A stretch of DNA of 64,000 nucleotides from assembly GCF_008727795.1 (NCBI RefSeq), contig NZ_CP044222.1, forward strand, positions 2,170,001-2,234,000, given 5' to 3'. The notes below the pieces were generated by a model that saw only the letters and a program-made list of their open reading frames with translations, was not told the origin of the DNA and searched no databases. The stretch is from Nitrincola iocasae. GTDB taxonomy: Bacteria; Pseudomonadota; Gammaproteobacteria; Pseudomonadales; Balneatricaceae. Made by a program: the position numbers and the translations under genes. Position 1 is the stretch's first letter; each line of letters starts with the position of its first letter. Positions 9,578-18,243 of this stretch are shown here, one piece after another.

Positions 9578-10576
9578 TTACAGCAATTCAGCATCACGCA
9601 GAAGCTTAAGGGTACCTTCCAGATCAGACAATTGATCCAGATCAACAACAGGTGCAACATCTAACAAAGTTTCCAGGCTACCCAGAACTGGATTAGGAAT
9701 TATACCATCAACAACCGGGTACTCATTCACTACAGAAGTGAAATATTGCTGAGCAGAAGGAGACAGCATGTATTCGATAAACTCTACAGCGGCTTCTTTG
9801 TTGTCACTGGTTTTAAGAACAGCAACGCCAGCTACATTTACCAGATTACCTATGTCATCTTTTTTAAAGTAGGTCTGCTTCACAGGAAAGTCAGCGTCCA
9901 CAGCGACAAAGCGGGGTAAATAATAATTATTAACCAGGCCGAAGTCTATCTCGCCGTCACCAATCGCCTGAACTTGCGTGGAGTTGTTACGGTAGATTTT
10001 AGCGTCGTTGGCTTTCATACCCTCAAGCCATTCCAGGGTTTTCGCATCGCCGTGAACAGCACGCATAGCCGTCACAAAAGACTGAAAGCTACCATTTGTT
10101 GGTGCAAAGCCAAAACGGCCTTTGTATTCAGGGTTGGTCGCATCAAAAACAGAAGCAGGAATTTCATCCTCAGAAACACGTTCAGTAGAATAAGCTACAA
10201 CACGTGAACGACCACTCGCTGCCACCCACTGTCCGGTATTGCTGGTAAAAATTTCGGGTAGATTAGCGTATAGGCTATCTGGCAGCTCATCGAGCATACC
10301 CGAATTTGCCAAGGCGCCCATTGCGCCAGCATCCTGCCCCCAATATAGGTCCGCAGGAGAGCGATCACCCTCTTCCTGAATCAGTACGGCCAGTTGTGCT
10401 GTATCGCCATAACGCACATTTACATTGATACCACTTTTCTTTTCAAACTGTTCAATAATGGGTTGCACTAATGATTCACCACGACCTGAGTAGAGGGTCA
10501 ACTCTGTCGCTGCAACGAAGGGGGCTGCTACTAGCGCACCGATGAGCGCCATGCCGGTATAAAGTTTCTTTTGCAT
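9578..10576 (-). CDS. fbpA: FbpA-type ferric iron periplasmic binding protein
   Basis: Periplasmic iron-binding protein of 332 residues. A Sec signal peptide occupies about the first 23 residues, with cleavage after APFVAA. The mature start ELTLYSGRGE and the paired tyrosines in VNNYYLPRF are hallmarks of the FbpA/FutA/AfuA family, where the Tyr pair ligates Fe(III). It is the first gene of an fbpABC operon read leftward. A candidate Fur box lies 73 bp upstream of the ATG, which fits iron repression. Confidence 0.92.
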   Translation of the reverse strand: MQKKLYTGMALIGALVAAPFVAATELTLYSGRGESLVQPIIEQFEKKSGINVNVRYGDTAQLAVLIQEEGDRSPADLYWGQDAGAMGALANSGMLDELPDSLYANLPEIFTSNTGQWVAASGRSRVVAYSTERVSEDEIPASVFDATNPEYKGRFGFAPTNGSFQSFVTAMRAVHGDAKTLEWLEGMKANDAKIYRNNSTQVQAIGDGEIDFGLVNNYYLPRFVAVDADFPVKQTYFKKDDIGNLVNVAGVAVLKTSDNKEAAVEFIEYMLSPSAQQYFTSVVNEYPVVDGIIPNPVLGSLETLLDVAPVVDLDQLSDLEGTLKLLRDAELL

Positions 10577-10648
10577 CAGACAACCTATTTTGTAATTGGA
10601 GTAAGAACATTTTGCAGTGACCTAAAGAGATCACTCAAAACACTTAAA

Positions 10649-10667
10649 GATAATTATTATCACTTAT
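10649..10667. promoter_or_regulatory. Candidate Fur box upstream of fbpA
   Basis: GATAATTATTATCACTTAT matches 13 of 19 positions of the Fur consensus GATAATGATAATCATTATC by eye, with the left half perfect for six bases. It lies in the 153-bp divergent region between fbpA and the DUF3095 gene, within an AT-rich stretch. Position and target gene agree with Fur control. The call is by consensus comparison only. Confidence 0.55.
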
Positions 10668-10729
10668 ACTTACTTAGTCAACACAAATAAGATTTGTTAT
10701 CATTAAAAATACGCTATTAATGCAATTCC

Positions 10730-11974
10730 ATGGATAAACCGCGTTTATCGGCTCGCCGCATTCCTGCCAGACTTCAGCTTCATGCTATATTATCTGCTGA
10801 TATTCCGGGATTTAATGCCATGCTTCACAGAATCATTAACTTTGAACAACAAGCGCTTGATCTGAGCCATTACCAGCAACTGCCTGATAACTGGTATATC
10901 GCTGTTGCCGATGTGGTAGGCAGTACACAACTTGCCAGTGCGGGTCGTGATAAGGATGTCAATTTTATTGCTGGTGCCGCTGTTGCGGTATTGACACCGG
11001 CACTAACCAGCAATGATGAACTGGCAGCCGTCCAGTTTGGCGGTGACGGAATTTTAGCAGCAGTACCCGGTGACAAGGCTGAACAGGTCAGAACCTTACT
11101 TGCCGCCCTCGCCTATTGGGCCAAAGAAGTCTTTTCCATTGAACTGCGAATTGGCATGGTACCGGTAAAATCTTTAAACCAGTCTGGCCTGAAAACCTAT
11201 GCATCCTTGCAGATGGTTAGTGATAAGCATGCATTTGGCCTGTTCCTGGGTGAAGGGATTCAGGCAGCAGATGATTGGGTAAAACAAGACTCTCAGTGGC
11301 ATATACCACCCGCGCAGGGCGCACTCCCGGGACTGGAAAACCTGTCTTGTCGCTGGCACCCTATTCCCTCACATCGAGGTTGTATCTTATCAATCATCAT
11401 CGATCCCCTGCCCCCCGGTGATGAAGGTATCCGGGCTCTGGATAGCCTGTTTCGCGAACTGAATCGTATTGCTCCCGGCGAGCTAAGCTCACCGCTTGGT
11501 AAACTGGAACAATTGACGCCCCCTGCCATTCCTGCCTGGCGCTCGGTTTCACGTGAGTTAAAAAACCCTAATATTGGCTCACCATTGAAACGCTTATTGC
11601 GAGTATATTTGGGTTCTTTCATCCTTTGGCTGGCTTGGCGGATAGGCGGAAAACTTGGCCCGGTGGATGCCAAGCGCTATCTAAACAGCTTGCATAATCG
11701 CAGTGATTTTCGCAAACAAGCGGGTGGCCCTCGTATGGTACTGGATCTGACCCCTGATGAAGTCACGGCAACATTAAAGCTGCTGGATGCAGCCGAGGCT
11801 CGCGGCGAAATCCTTTACGGCACAGCCTCCAGCGAGGCTTCTACACTCACTTGTCTGGTAGGAGACTTTCAAGCCAATGATCATATCCACTTTGTTGATG
11901 GACAAGCACTGGGGTTTTGGCGAGCATCTGTAGTATTAAAGGAAAAACGTCTCGCCCGAGCTGAGAAAGTGTAA
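10730..11974 (+). CDS. DUF3095 protein, class III adenylyl cyclase-like
   Basis: Protein of 414 residues in the DUF3095 family. The stretch YIAVADVVGSTQL around residue 56, followed by a glycine-rich VQFGGDGILAAVPG near 103, resembles the metal-binding first strand and the GGD hairpin of class III nucleotide cyclases. The C-terminal third (LTPDEVTATLKLLDAAEARGEILYG) is typical of the family. No membrane helix is obvious apart from a short hydrophobic stretch near residue 290. Cyclase activity is an inference from the fold and is not established for this family as far as I know. The family begins near residue 30, so an ATG at 10817 is a possible later start. Its 3' end overlaps the convergent phosphodiesterase gene by 39 bp. 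Confidence 0.75.
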   Translation: MDKPRLSARRIPARLQLHAILSADIPGFNAMLHRIINFEQQALDLSHYQQLPDNWYIAVADVVGSTQLASAGRDKDVNFIAGAAVAVLTPALTSNDELAAVQFGGDGILAAVPGDKAEQVRTLLAALAYWAKEVFSIELRIGMVPVKSLNQSGLKTYASLQMVSDKHAFGLFLGEGIQAADDWVKQDSQWHIPPAQGALPGLENLSCRWHPIPSHRGCILSIIIDPLPPGDEGIRALDSLFRELNRIAPGELSSPLGKLEQLTPPAIPAWRSVSRELKNPNIGSPLKRLLRVYLGSFILWLAWRIGGKLGPVDAKRYLNSLHNRSDFRKQAGGPRMVLDLTPDEVTATLKLLDAAEARGEILYGTASSEASTLTCLVGDFQANDHIHFVDGQALGFWRASVVLKEKRLARAEKV

Positions 11975-12706
11975 CGTCGAGGGTAGCTTCAGGTCAGTCA
12001 ATTCATCACAGATCTCTTTTCTGAAAGCAGGTTTCAAGTGCGTGATCAACACGTTTTCTGGCGGCTGCTCCAGTTGCAGCAGAAACTGCTTCAAACCTTG
12101 AGGCGTCAAGTGTTTGCTCTGATCTGCAACTGTTTTCAGGCGTTCAGGGAATGCACACTCCAGCATCAGCATATTAATAGGGCCGGCCTGATTAAAAGTC
12201 TGAAGTACAGAAGCATCATAGCTAGTGTCACCGCTGAAACAAAACACCTTACCCTCTGTTGATACAACGCGATAACCGCAAGCAGGAACGGCATGGCTTG
12301 CAGGCATAGGAATCACAGTTAAATCGACTGTTTGCAAGGGAGTCGATACACTTAAAGGCCGATAACACAATACCGGCTGATGCTTATCCGGTAACACACT
12401 GAAATCAGGCCAAACCTGCCAATTGAAAATATGCTCGCGCAGCACCTCCAAAGTCTCCGGTAGTGCCAGCACCTCAACCGGCGATTCCAGCAACTCAAAC
12501 AGATTATCAAGCAGCAACGGCAAAAAACAAATATGGTCCAGGTGAGCATGAGTCAAAAACACCTGTTTAATAGCTAACATATCATTCTGTGAGAGCTTCC
12601 CCAGTCCACTGCCCGCATCAATCAACAAATGTTCATCAATTCGAATGCAGGTAGTGTACTCACCACTCCCCATACCCCCACTACAACCTAGGACTTCGAT
12701 TTTCAT
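11936..12706 (-). CDS. Metallo-beta-lactamase-fold hydrolase, 3',5'-cyclic-nucleotide phosphodiesterase-like
   Basis: Cytoplasmic protein of 256 residues with the metal-binding motif THAHLDH (HxHxDH) near residue 54. Further metal ligands are in SHAVPACGY, the Asp of CFSGDTSYD and a C-terminal ITHLKP. This pattern, with N-terminal VLGCSGG, is that of class II/III cAMP phosphodiesterases and RNase Z-like hydrolases. The start is the ATG at 12706. A TTG just before it is less likely. It overlaps the 3' end of the upstream HD-GYP gene by 26 bp, so the two are translationally linked, and it converges on a cyclase-like gene. This context favours a cyclic-nucleotide substrate, which is inferred. 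Confidence 0.75.
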   Translation of the reverse strand: MKIEVLGCSGGMGSGEYTTCIRIDEHLLIDAGSGLGKLSQNDMLAIKQVFLTHAHLDHICFLPLLLDNLFELLESPVEVLALPETLEVLREHIFNWQVWPDFSVLPDKHQPVLCYRPLSVSTPLQTVDLTVIPMPASHAVPACGYRVVSTEGKVFCFSGDTSYDASVLQTFNQAGPINMLMLECAFPERLKTVADQSKHLTPQGLKQFLLQLEQPPENVLITHLKPAFRKEICDELTDLKLPSTLHFLSSGETFFL

Positions 12707-14327
12707 CAATGATGTCCTTATTCAATCCAGGCAATGCGGCTATATCAACATCATCTATCTGCTCCGGTGATAAATGTATTGCCGCATAACGTTCATATAC
12801 CCGTGCTTCCACAAATACAGCAAACAGATCAGGGTCCAGATGTTTATCCTCAACCATACGCCCCATAATCATCAGTGCTTGCGATAGTTTCATCGGTTCC
12901 TTGTAGGGGCGCTCTTTCGCGGTAAGCGCTTCAAACACATCAGCAACGCCCATAACACGAGCCGGAATTGACATCTGATCACGCGTCAATCCCCTCGGGT
13001 AGCCCTTACCATCCATGCGCTCATGATGACAGCCAGCATATTCAGGCACACGTCGCAGGTGTTTGGGAAAAGGCAGCTGCTCCAGCATATCCAGGGTCGC
13101 CACCATATGGTCATTCATAGTCTGACGTTCTTCTGGATTCAACGTACCCCGACGAATCGACAGGTTCATTTGCTCATCATCGCTAAGAAGTGATTGTCGT
13201 GTTCCCTGATGATCGACCCAACTTTTCTCAGCCAGGCTTTGTATGCGCATCAGATCAGCATCCGTAGTGTATTCTGTACCGACATTAACGCGCCTGAGAA
13301 ATTCAAGATCCTCGAGTAGCTGCACTTGCTCAGCCTCAAGTTTTTCCGCCTCCGCGGCTGTCGGGGAGTGTTTGAGTTGCTGTATTTCCAAATCACGCAG
13401 CAGAATTTCAATACGTGTAGCCACCAACTCTATGCGGTCAAACACCGTTTCCAGCTTGCGTGATTTTTCCATCACATGGTGTGGTGTAACGACTTTACCG
13501 CAGTCATGTAGCCAGGCCGCTGTTTTCAACTCGTAGAAATCGGCATCGCTCATAACAAAGTCTTTAACAGCCGGATGGTTTGAGGCTGATACGGCTTCAG
13601 CCAGAAACAGCGTTGCATCTGGAACGCGTCGGCAATGATTACCTGTGTGAGGCGATTTTTTGTCTATTGCAGTCGCCAACACCCGGGTAAAACTATCAAA
13701 CAGGATTTTCATTTCTTCAATCAGACGCTGGTTAGTCAGGGCCACAGCAGCCTGAGAGGCCAGGGATTCGGCCAGTTCCTGATCCGTTTCTGAAAAGGCA
13801 ACTACTTCACCAGATGACAGCTTATTAATCAGCTGCAGGGCCGCAAACACTTCGCCCTCATGGTTTACCAAAGGCACCGTCAGAAAGGAACGCGAGCGAT
13901 AACCACTCTGCTGATCAAATGTACGTGTACCACTGAAATCGAAGCTGCTATGGTCGTAAGCATCGGCAATTCGTATTGTTTGCTGGTGTAAAACCGACCA
14001 AGCCACAACCAACTGCTCATTTGGCTTCCCGTTATCCAGATACAGGGCGATAGGCTTAAACAGCTCAACACCAGGCTGTTGATGCCCCCCTAAATAAATC
14101 TCTAACTGGTCATTCTGGACAAGTGCAAACTGCAAGCATTGTGCGTGTTCATCTAGCAGATAAAGAGTACCCGCATCGGCACTGGTCAGTTCACGAGCAC
14201 TACTGAGAATCAGCTCAAGTAATTGCAACTTATCATGTTCGGCAGACAAGGCAATACCAATCTGATTCAGCCGACGTACTTGCTGTTCCAGTGGCTTACC
14301 CTGCTTTTCAGTATCATTTAAAGTCAT
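12681..14327 (-). CDS. GAF and HD-GYP domain protein, probable cyclic dinucleotide phosphodiesterase
   Basis: Protein of 548 residues without membrane helices. A GAF domain spans about 30-195 (SADAGTLYLLDE to SLASQAAVAL). An HD-GYP domain follows, with HDCGK near residue 274 and HHERMDGKGYPRG near 438, so both the HD pair and the GYP triplet are intact. Between them is a charged helical insertion (residues about 290-370). HD-GYP proteins degrade cyclic di-GMP or cGAMP, and the GAF domain probably senses a small ligand. It is the first gene of a two-gene unit with the MBL phosphodiesterase. Divergent icd begins 255 bp away across a gap in which I see no clear site. Confidence 0.9.
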   Translation of the reverse strand: MTLNDTEKQGKPLEQQVRRLNQIGIALSAEHDKLQLLELILSSARELTSADAGTLYLLDEHAQCLQFALVQNDQLEIYLGGHQQPGVELFKPIALYLDNGKPNEQLVVAWSVLHQQTIRIADAYDHSSFDFSGTRTFDQQSGYRSRSFLTVPLVNHEGEVFAALQLINKLSSGEVVAFSETDQELAESLASQAAVALTNQRLIEEMKILFDSFTRVLATAIDKKSPHTGNHCRRVPDATLFLAEAVSASNHPAVKDFVMSDADFYELKTAAWLHDCGKVVTPHHVMEKSRKLETVFDRIELVATRIEILLRDLEIQQLKHSPTAAEAEKLEAEQVQLLEDLEFLRRVNVGTEYTTDADLMRIQSLAEKSWVDHQGTRQSLLSDDEQMNLSIRRGTLNPEERQTMNDHMVATLDMLEQLPFPKHLRRVPEYAGCHHERMDGKGYPRGLTRDQMSIPARVMGVADVFEALTAKERPYKEPMKLSQALMIMGRMVEDKHLDPDLFAVFVEARVYERYAAIHLSPEQIDDVDIAALPGLNKDIIDENRSPRL

Positions 14328-14582
14328 ACACTAAGCTCAAACTGGTTGACGGCACAAAACCGCAAGGTACAAAATAGTATGCCATTTCAGCCTTCGAAAA
14401 GCTGCGTCCTATCGCTGCGTTAGCCCATCGTCTAACAATTCAGCGTATAAAAAAATGTAGCGATTCGATACAATAATAGTGTAGTTTTTTTACCAGAATA
14501 AAGAATCAACAGCTAATTTACGCGATTCAGGCGCCTGTAATCAGCGACTGAAGCGACACATCCATGCAATTTGGGGAATAAA

Positions 14583-16814
14583 ATGACAGAAAAAAGTCCA
14601 AAAATTATTTATACGCTCACCGATGAAGCTCCAGCACTTGCGACCTGTTCCCTGCTTCCCATTGTAAGAACCTTTACAGCCGCTGCTGAAATCAGTGTTG
14701 AAACCAGCGATATCTCTGTTGCTGCACGCGTACTCGCGGCTTTCCCTGAAAATCTCACCGAAGAGCAACGTGTTACAGATACCCTGGCTGAGCTGGGTGA
14801 ACTGACCAAAGACCCTTCAGCCAACATTATCAAACTACCTAACATCAGTGCATCTATTCCGCAGCTTAAAGCCTGCATCAAAGAGCTGCAGTCGCAGGGT
14901 TATGACATTCCTAACTTTGTTGATGAGCCAAAAACTGATGAAGAAAAACAGATACGTGAACGCTACGGTAAACTCCTCGGCAGTGCGGTAAACCCGGTAC
15001 TGCGTCAGGGCAACTCAGATCGTCGCGCTCCCCCAGCCGTTAAAGCCTTTGCACGTAAATTCCCACACTCCATGGGTGCCTGGAGCAAAGCATCTCGCTC
15101 TCACGCTGACTACATGCGTAAAGGCGACTTCTACTCCAGTGAAAAGTCCACCACCATGGCGGATGATACCGATGTGCGCATCGAGTTTGTTGGCAAGGAT
15201 GGACAAGTACAGGTTAAGAAAGAGCTGCACCTTGAAAAAGGCGAAGTGCTGGACGGCATGTACATGAGCGCCAAAGCACTGCGTGATTTCTTTGAAGAGA
15301 CACTGAATGATTGCAAAGATAGTGGCGTAATGTGGTCACTGCACGTCAAAGCCACCATGATGAAGGTTTCCCACCCGATCGTGTTCGGCCACGCGGTGAC
15401 TGTGTATTACAAAGACCTGTTTGAGAAACACGGCGAACTGTTCAAAGAACTGGGTGTTAATCCCAATAATGGTCTGAACAGCGTCTACGAAAACATCAAA
15501 AACCTGCCGCACTCCAAGCAGGAAGAGATCGAAGAAGATATTCATGCCTGTTATGCCGGTCGCCCTGAAATGGCGATGGTTGATTCGGTAAAAGGCATTA
15601 CTAACCTGCACATCCCCAGTGATGTTATTGTCGATGCCTCTATGCCGGCAATGATCCGTAACTCCGGTCAGATGTGGGGTCAGGATGGCAAGTCGAAAGA
15701 TACTAAAGCGGTTATGCCGGAAAGCACTTACGCGCGTATCTATCAGGAGATGATCAACTTCTGTAAAACCGAAGGTGCATTTGATCCAACCACTATGGGT
15801 ACTGTTCCTAACGTCGGCCTGATGGCAATGAAAGCCGAAGAGTATGGTTCTCATGACAAGACCTTCGAAGTGCAGGCAGATGGCATCATGCGTATCGTCA
15901 ATGCCGCTGATGGCAGCGTTATCATGCAGCATGAAGTGGAAAAAGGCGATATCTGGCGCGCCTGCCAGACCAAAGACGCGGCTATCCGCGACTGGGTCAA
16001 ACTGGCGGTTACCCGTTCACGTCAGTCAGACACGCCAGCGATTTTCTGGCTGGATAAAGAACGTGCCCATGATGCTGAACTACGCAAAAAAGTGGAACTC
16101 TATCTGAAAGACCATGATACCGAAGGTCTGGACATTCGTATTAACTCTTACATTCCAGCGATCCGCCGTACCATGGAGCGTCTGATCCGTGGTCAGGATA
16201 CGATTTCTGTCACTGGTAACGTACTGCGTGACTATCTGACCGACCTCTTCCCGATTATGGAGCTGGGCACCTCGGCTAAGATGCTGTCTGTCGTGCCGAT
16301 GTTGGCCGGTGGTGGCATGTACGAAACCGGTGCAGGTGGTTCAGCACCCAAGCATGTTCAACAGGTACTGCAGGAAAACCACCTGCGCTGGGATTCTCTG
16401 GGTGAATTCCTGGCCATCGCCGTGTCTCTGGATGAGCTGGGCATGAAAGAAAATCTGCCTAAGGCTCGTATTCTGGGTCATGCGCTGGATCGTGCTACCG
16501 AAACTCTGCTGGAAAACAACAAGTCGCCTTCACGTCGTACCGGCGAGCTGGATAACCGCGGCAGCCACTTCTACCTGGCGATGTACTGGGCACAAGAACT
16601 GGCTGCGCAGGATGAAGATCCTGAACTGAAAGCACGCTTCGCCTCTCTGGCCAAAGCGCTGACTGAAAATCAGGACAAAATTCTGGCGGAACTGAGCGAA
16701 GTGCAGGGTAAACCCGCCGATATCGGTGGTTACTATCACCCGGATGCAGCAAAAGCCGTTGCGGTAATGTGTCCAAGCAAAACGCTTAACGAAATTCTGG
16801 CTGAATTCCGCTAA
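14583..16814 (+). CDS. icd: Isocitrate dehydrogenase, NADP-dependent, monomeric type
   Basis: TCA-cycle enzyme converting isocitrate to 2-oxoglutarate and CO2 with NADP. The length of 743 residues and the sequence TEKSPKIIYTLTDEAPALAT identify the monomeric class (IDH-II), unrelated in length to the 45-kDa dimeric enzyme. Conserved family stretches include SMGAWSKASRSHADYM and GSAPKHVQQ. The ATG at 14583 follows GGGG with proper spacing. A TTG at 14571 lies upstream of that site and is rejected. It is monocistronic, flanked by divergent HD-GYP and convergent rmuC. Confidence 0.96.
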   Translation: MTEKSPKIIYTLTDEAPALATCSLLPIVRTFTAAAEISVETSDISVAARVLAAFPENLTEEQRVTDTLAELGELTKDPSANIIKLPNISASIPQLKACIKELQSQGYDIPNFVDEPKTDEEKQIRERYGKLLGSAVNPVLRQGNSDRRAPPAVKAFARKFPHSMGAWSKASRSHADYMRKGDFYSSEKSTTMADDTDVRIEFVGKDGQVQVKKELHLEKGEVLDGMYMSAKALRDFFEETLNDCKDSGVMWSLHVKATMMKVSHPIVFGHAVTVYYKDLFEKHGELFKELGVNPNNGLNSVYENIKNLPHSKQEEIEEDIHACYAGRPEMAMVDSVKGITNLHIPSDVIVDASMPAMIRNSGQMWGQDGKSKDTKAVMPESTYARIYQEMINFCKTEGAFDPTTMGTVPNVGLMAMKAEEYGSHDKTFEVQADGIMRIVNAADGSVIMQHEVEKGDIWRACQTKDAAIRDWVKLAVTRSRQSDTPAIFWLDKERAHDAELRKKVELYLKDHDTEGLDIRINSYIPAIRRTMERLIRGQDTISVTGNVLRDYLTDLFPIMELGTSAKMLSVVPMLAGGGMYETGAGGSAPKHVQQVLQENHLRWDSLGEFLAIAVSLDELGMKENLPKARILGHALDRATETLLENNKSPSRRTGELDNRGSHFYLAMYWAQELAAQDEDPELKARFASLAKALTENQDKILAELSEVQGKPADIGGYYHPDAAKAVAVMCPSKTLNEILAEFR

Positions 16815-16820
16815 GCCCTA

Positions 16821-16921
16821 TCGCCCGGGGACCGGGCTCCTACATATATAGAACCACCTGTGGGAGCTCGCTCCGCGCGCGAATGATCAACAAAACATTC
16901 GCCCGGAGACCGGGCTCCTAC
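16821..16921. repeat. Cluster of three REP-like palindromes
   Basis: Three related GC-rich imperfect palindromes lie between convergent icd and rmuC. Units at 16821-16843 and 16896-16921 read GTAGGAGCCCGGTCnCCGGGCGA on the minus strand. The middle unit at 16859-16885 is in the opposite orientation and begins TGTGGGAGCTCGCTCC. This alternation is the BIME arrangement, and the TGTGGGAGC head resembles Pseudomonas REPs. The last unit covers the rmuC stop codon. They may act as a bidirectional terminator or RNA stabiliser. Confidence 0.75.
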
Positions 16922-18243
16922 TCGCCCAATTCCAACCGGGCTTTATCTACCAACTCGGCATCCAACTCCTGCTGCACCGACACACCTAATTCCTTAAACT
17001 CTGCGGCCTGACGTATCAGGTTTCCACGACCGGAATAGAGTTGTGAAAACGCCTTATCATAGGTTTCGCGAGCTTTATCCAGCTGCACACCAATACCCTG
17101 CATACTATCCAGAAAGATACGCAGCTTGTTATAGAAACGCTCAGCACGGCGGGCTAGCTCGGCGGTATGTCGGCTCTGATCTTCGAAGCGCCAGAGTTGT
17201 CGCACAATATTCAGGCTGGTCAGTAAGGTCGTCGGTGTTGCTACCAGCACATTACTTTCTATCGCGCGCTGATAGAGTGTCTGATCAAAGCGTAATGCCT
17301 CAACATAAGCCGACTCGACCGGTATAAACATCACCACTATTTCGGGTGTATTCAAGCCTGGCAACTGGTAATAGCGTTTATCCGACAATTCACGGATACG
17401 CGCACTGACAGCGGCAGCATGCTCGCTCAAAGCTAACTGACGCTCGGTGTCTGTTTCGGCATTCACATAGCGGGTATATGCTGCCAGTGAGGTTTTGGCA
17501 TCGATAACCAAGTGCTTGTCTTCCGGCAGATAGATCACCACATCCGGTCGACGTCTTCCTTCTTCAGTGGCAAAGCTGACTTCGCGGCGGTAATCCTTTC
17601 CGGCACGCAGACCCGCACTATCGAGCACATTTTCCAGAATCAACTCACCCCAGTTGCCCTGTACTTTTTTCTGCCCTTGCAGTGCATTGGTCAATTTTTC
17701 TGCTTGTCCGGTAATCGCCTGATTCAGTTGTTGTAAATGGATCAGCTCAGTTTTCAGCTCACTGCGTTGCTTCAGGTCTTCGGTATGGATCGACTCAACC
17801 TTTTCTCTAAAGCCCTTCATATCCTGATGCAAGGGATTTAGCAATTGCTGTATGCCCTGCTGGCTGAGTTTGCGGAAGCTCTCGCCTTTACGCTCCAGCA
17901 CCTCATTGGCCAGCGTTTCGAACTCCTGTCTAAGCTGTTCACGGTTGTTCTGTAACAGCGCCAATTGCTCAGCATGAAAACGTTGGCGTTCTTCCATCTG
18001 GGTGGTTAAGCGCGCATTCTGTTCACGCACGCGTAATACCTCCAGCTTCAATCCATCCAGTTCCAGATCAGCTTTATCCAGTTGTTCCTGTGCAGCTTCT
18101 TTCTCTGCCTGCTCACGTATTAGTTGATGTTGCAGTTGTTGCTGCATCACCTGTTTACTGTGCCTGCTCAACCACAGTAACAAGACGGAAAACAGTAAAA
18201 TCGATCCCCAGGACGCCCAAATCAATGGGTGGATTGCCTCCAT
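16918..18243 (-). CDS. rmuC: RmuC family DNA recombination protein
   Basis: Protein of 441 residues. A single N-terminal membrane helix (about 8-25, WASWGSILLFSVLLLWL) is followed by a long coiled coil (about 30-190) rich in Glu and Gln. A C-terminal PD-(D/E)XK nuclease-like RmuC domain then includes RRPDVVIYLPEDKHLVIDAKTS. RmuC limits inversion and rearrangement at short inverted repeats. It shares one base with the stop of the upstream mechanosensitive channel gene (TGATG), so both are probably co-transcribed. Its stop codon lies inside a REP-like unit. Confidence 0.93.
   Translation of the reverse strand: MEAIHPLIWASWGSILLFSVLLLWLSRHSKQVMQQQLQHQLIREQAEKEAAQEQLDKADLELDGLKLEVLRVREQNARLTTQMEERQRFHAEQLALLQNNREQLRQEFETLANEVLERKGESFRKLSQQGIQQLLNPLHQDMKGFREKVESIHTEDLKQRSELKTELIHLQQLNQAITGQAEKLTNALQGQKKVQGNWGELILENVLDSAGLRAGKDYRREVSFATEEGRRRPDVVIYLPEDKHLVIDAKTSLAAYTRYVNAETDTERQLALSEHAAAVSARIRELSDKRYYQLPGLNTPEIVVMFIPVESAYVEALRFDQTLYQRAIESNVLVATPTTLLTSLNIVRQLWRFEDQSRHTAELARRAERFYNKLRIFLDSMQGIGVQLDKARETYDKAFSQLYSGRGNLIRQAAEFKELGVSVQQELDAELVDKARLELGE

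Noticed and set aside
14328..14582. Regulatory sites or a small gene in the HD-GYP to icd gap
   Set aside because: Read on both strands. No frame with family resemblance and no convincing promoter, operator or hairpin.
16821..16921. CRISPR-like array between icd and rmuC
   Set aside because: Only three units, alternating orientation, palindromic, with no regular spacers. REP-like is the better reading.
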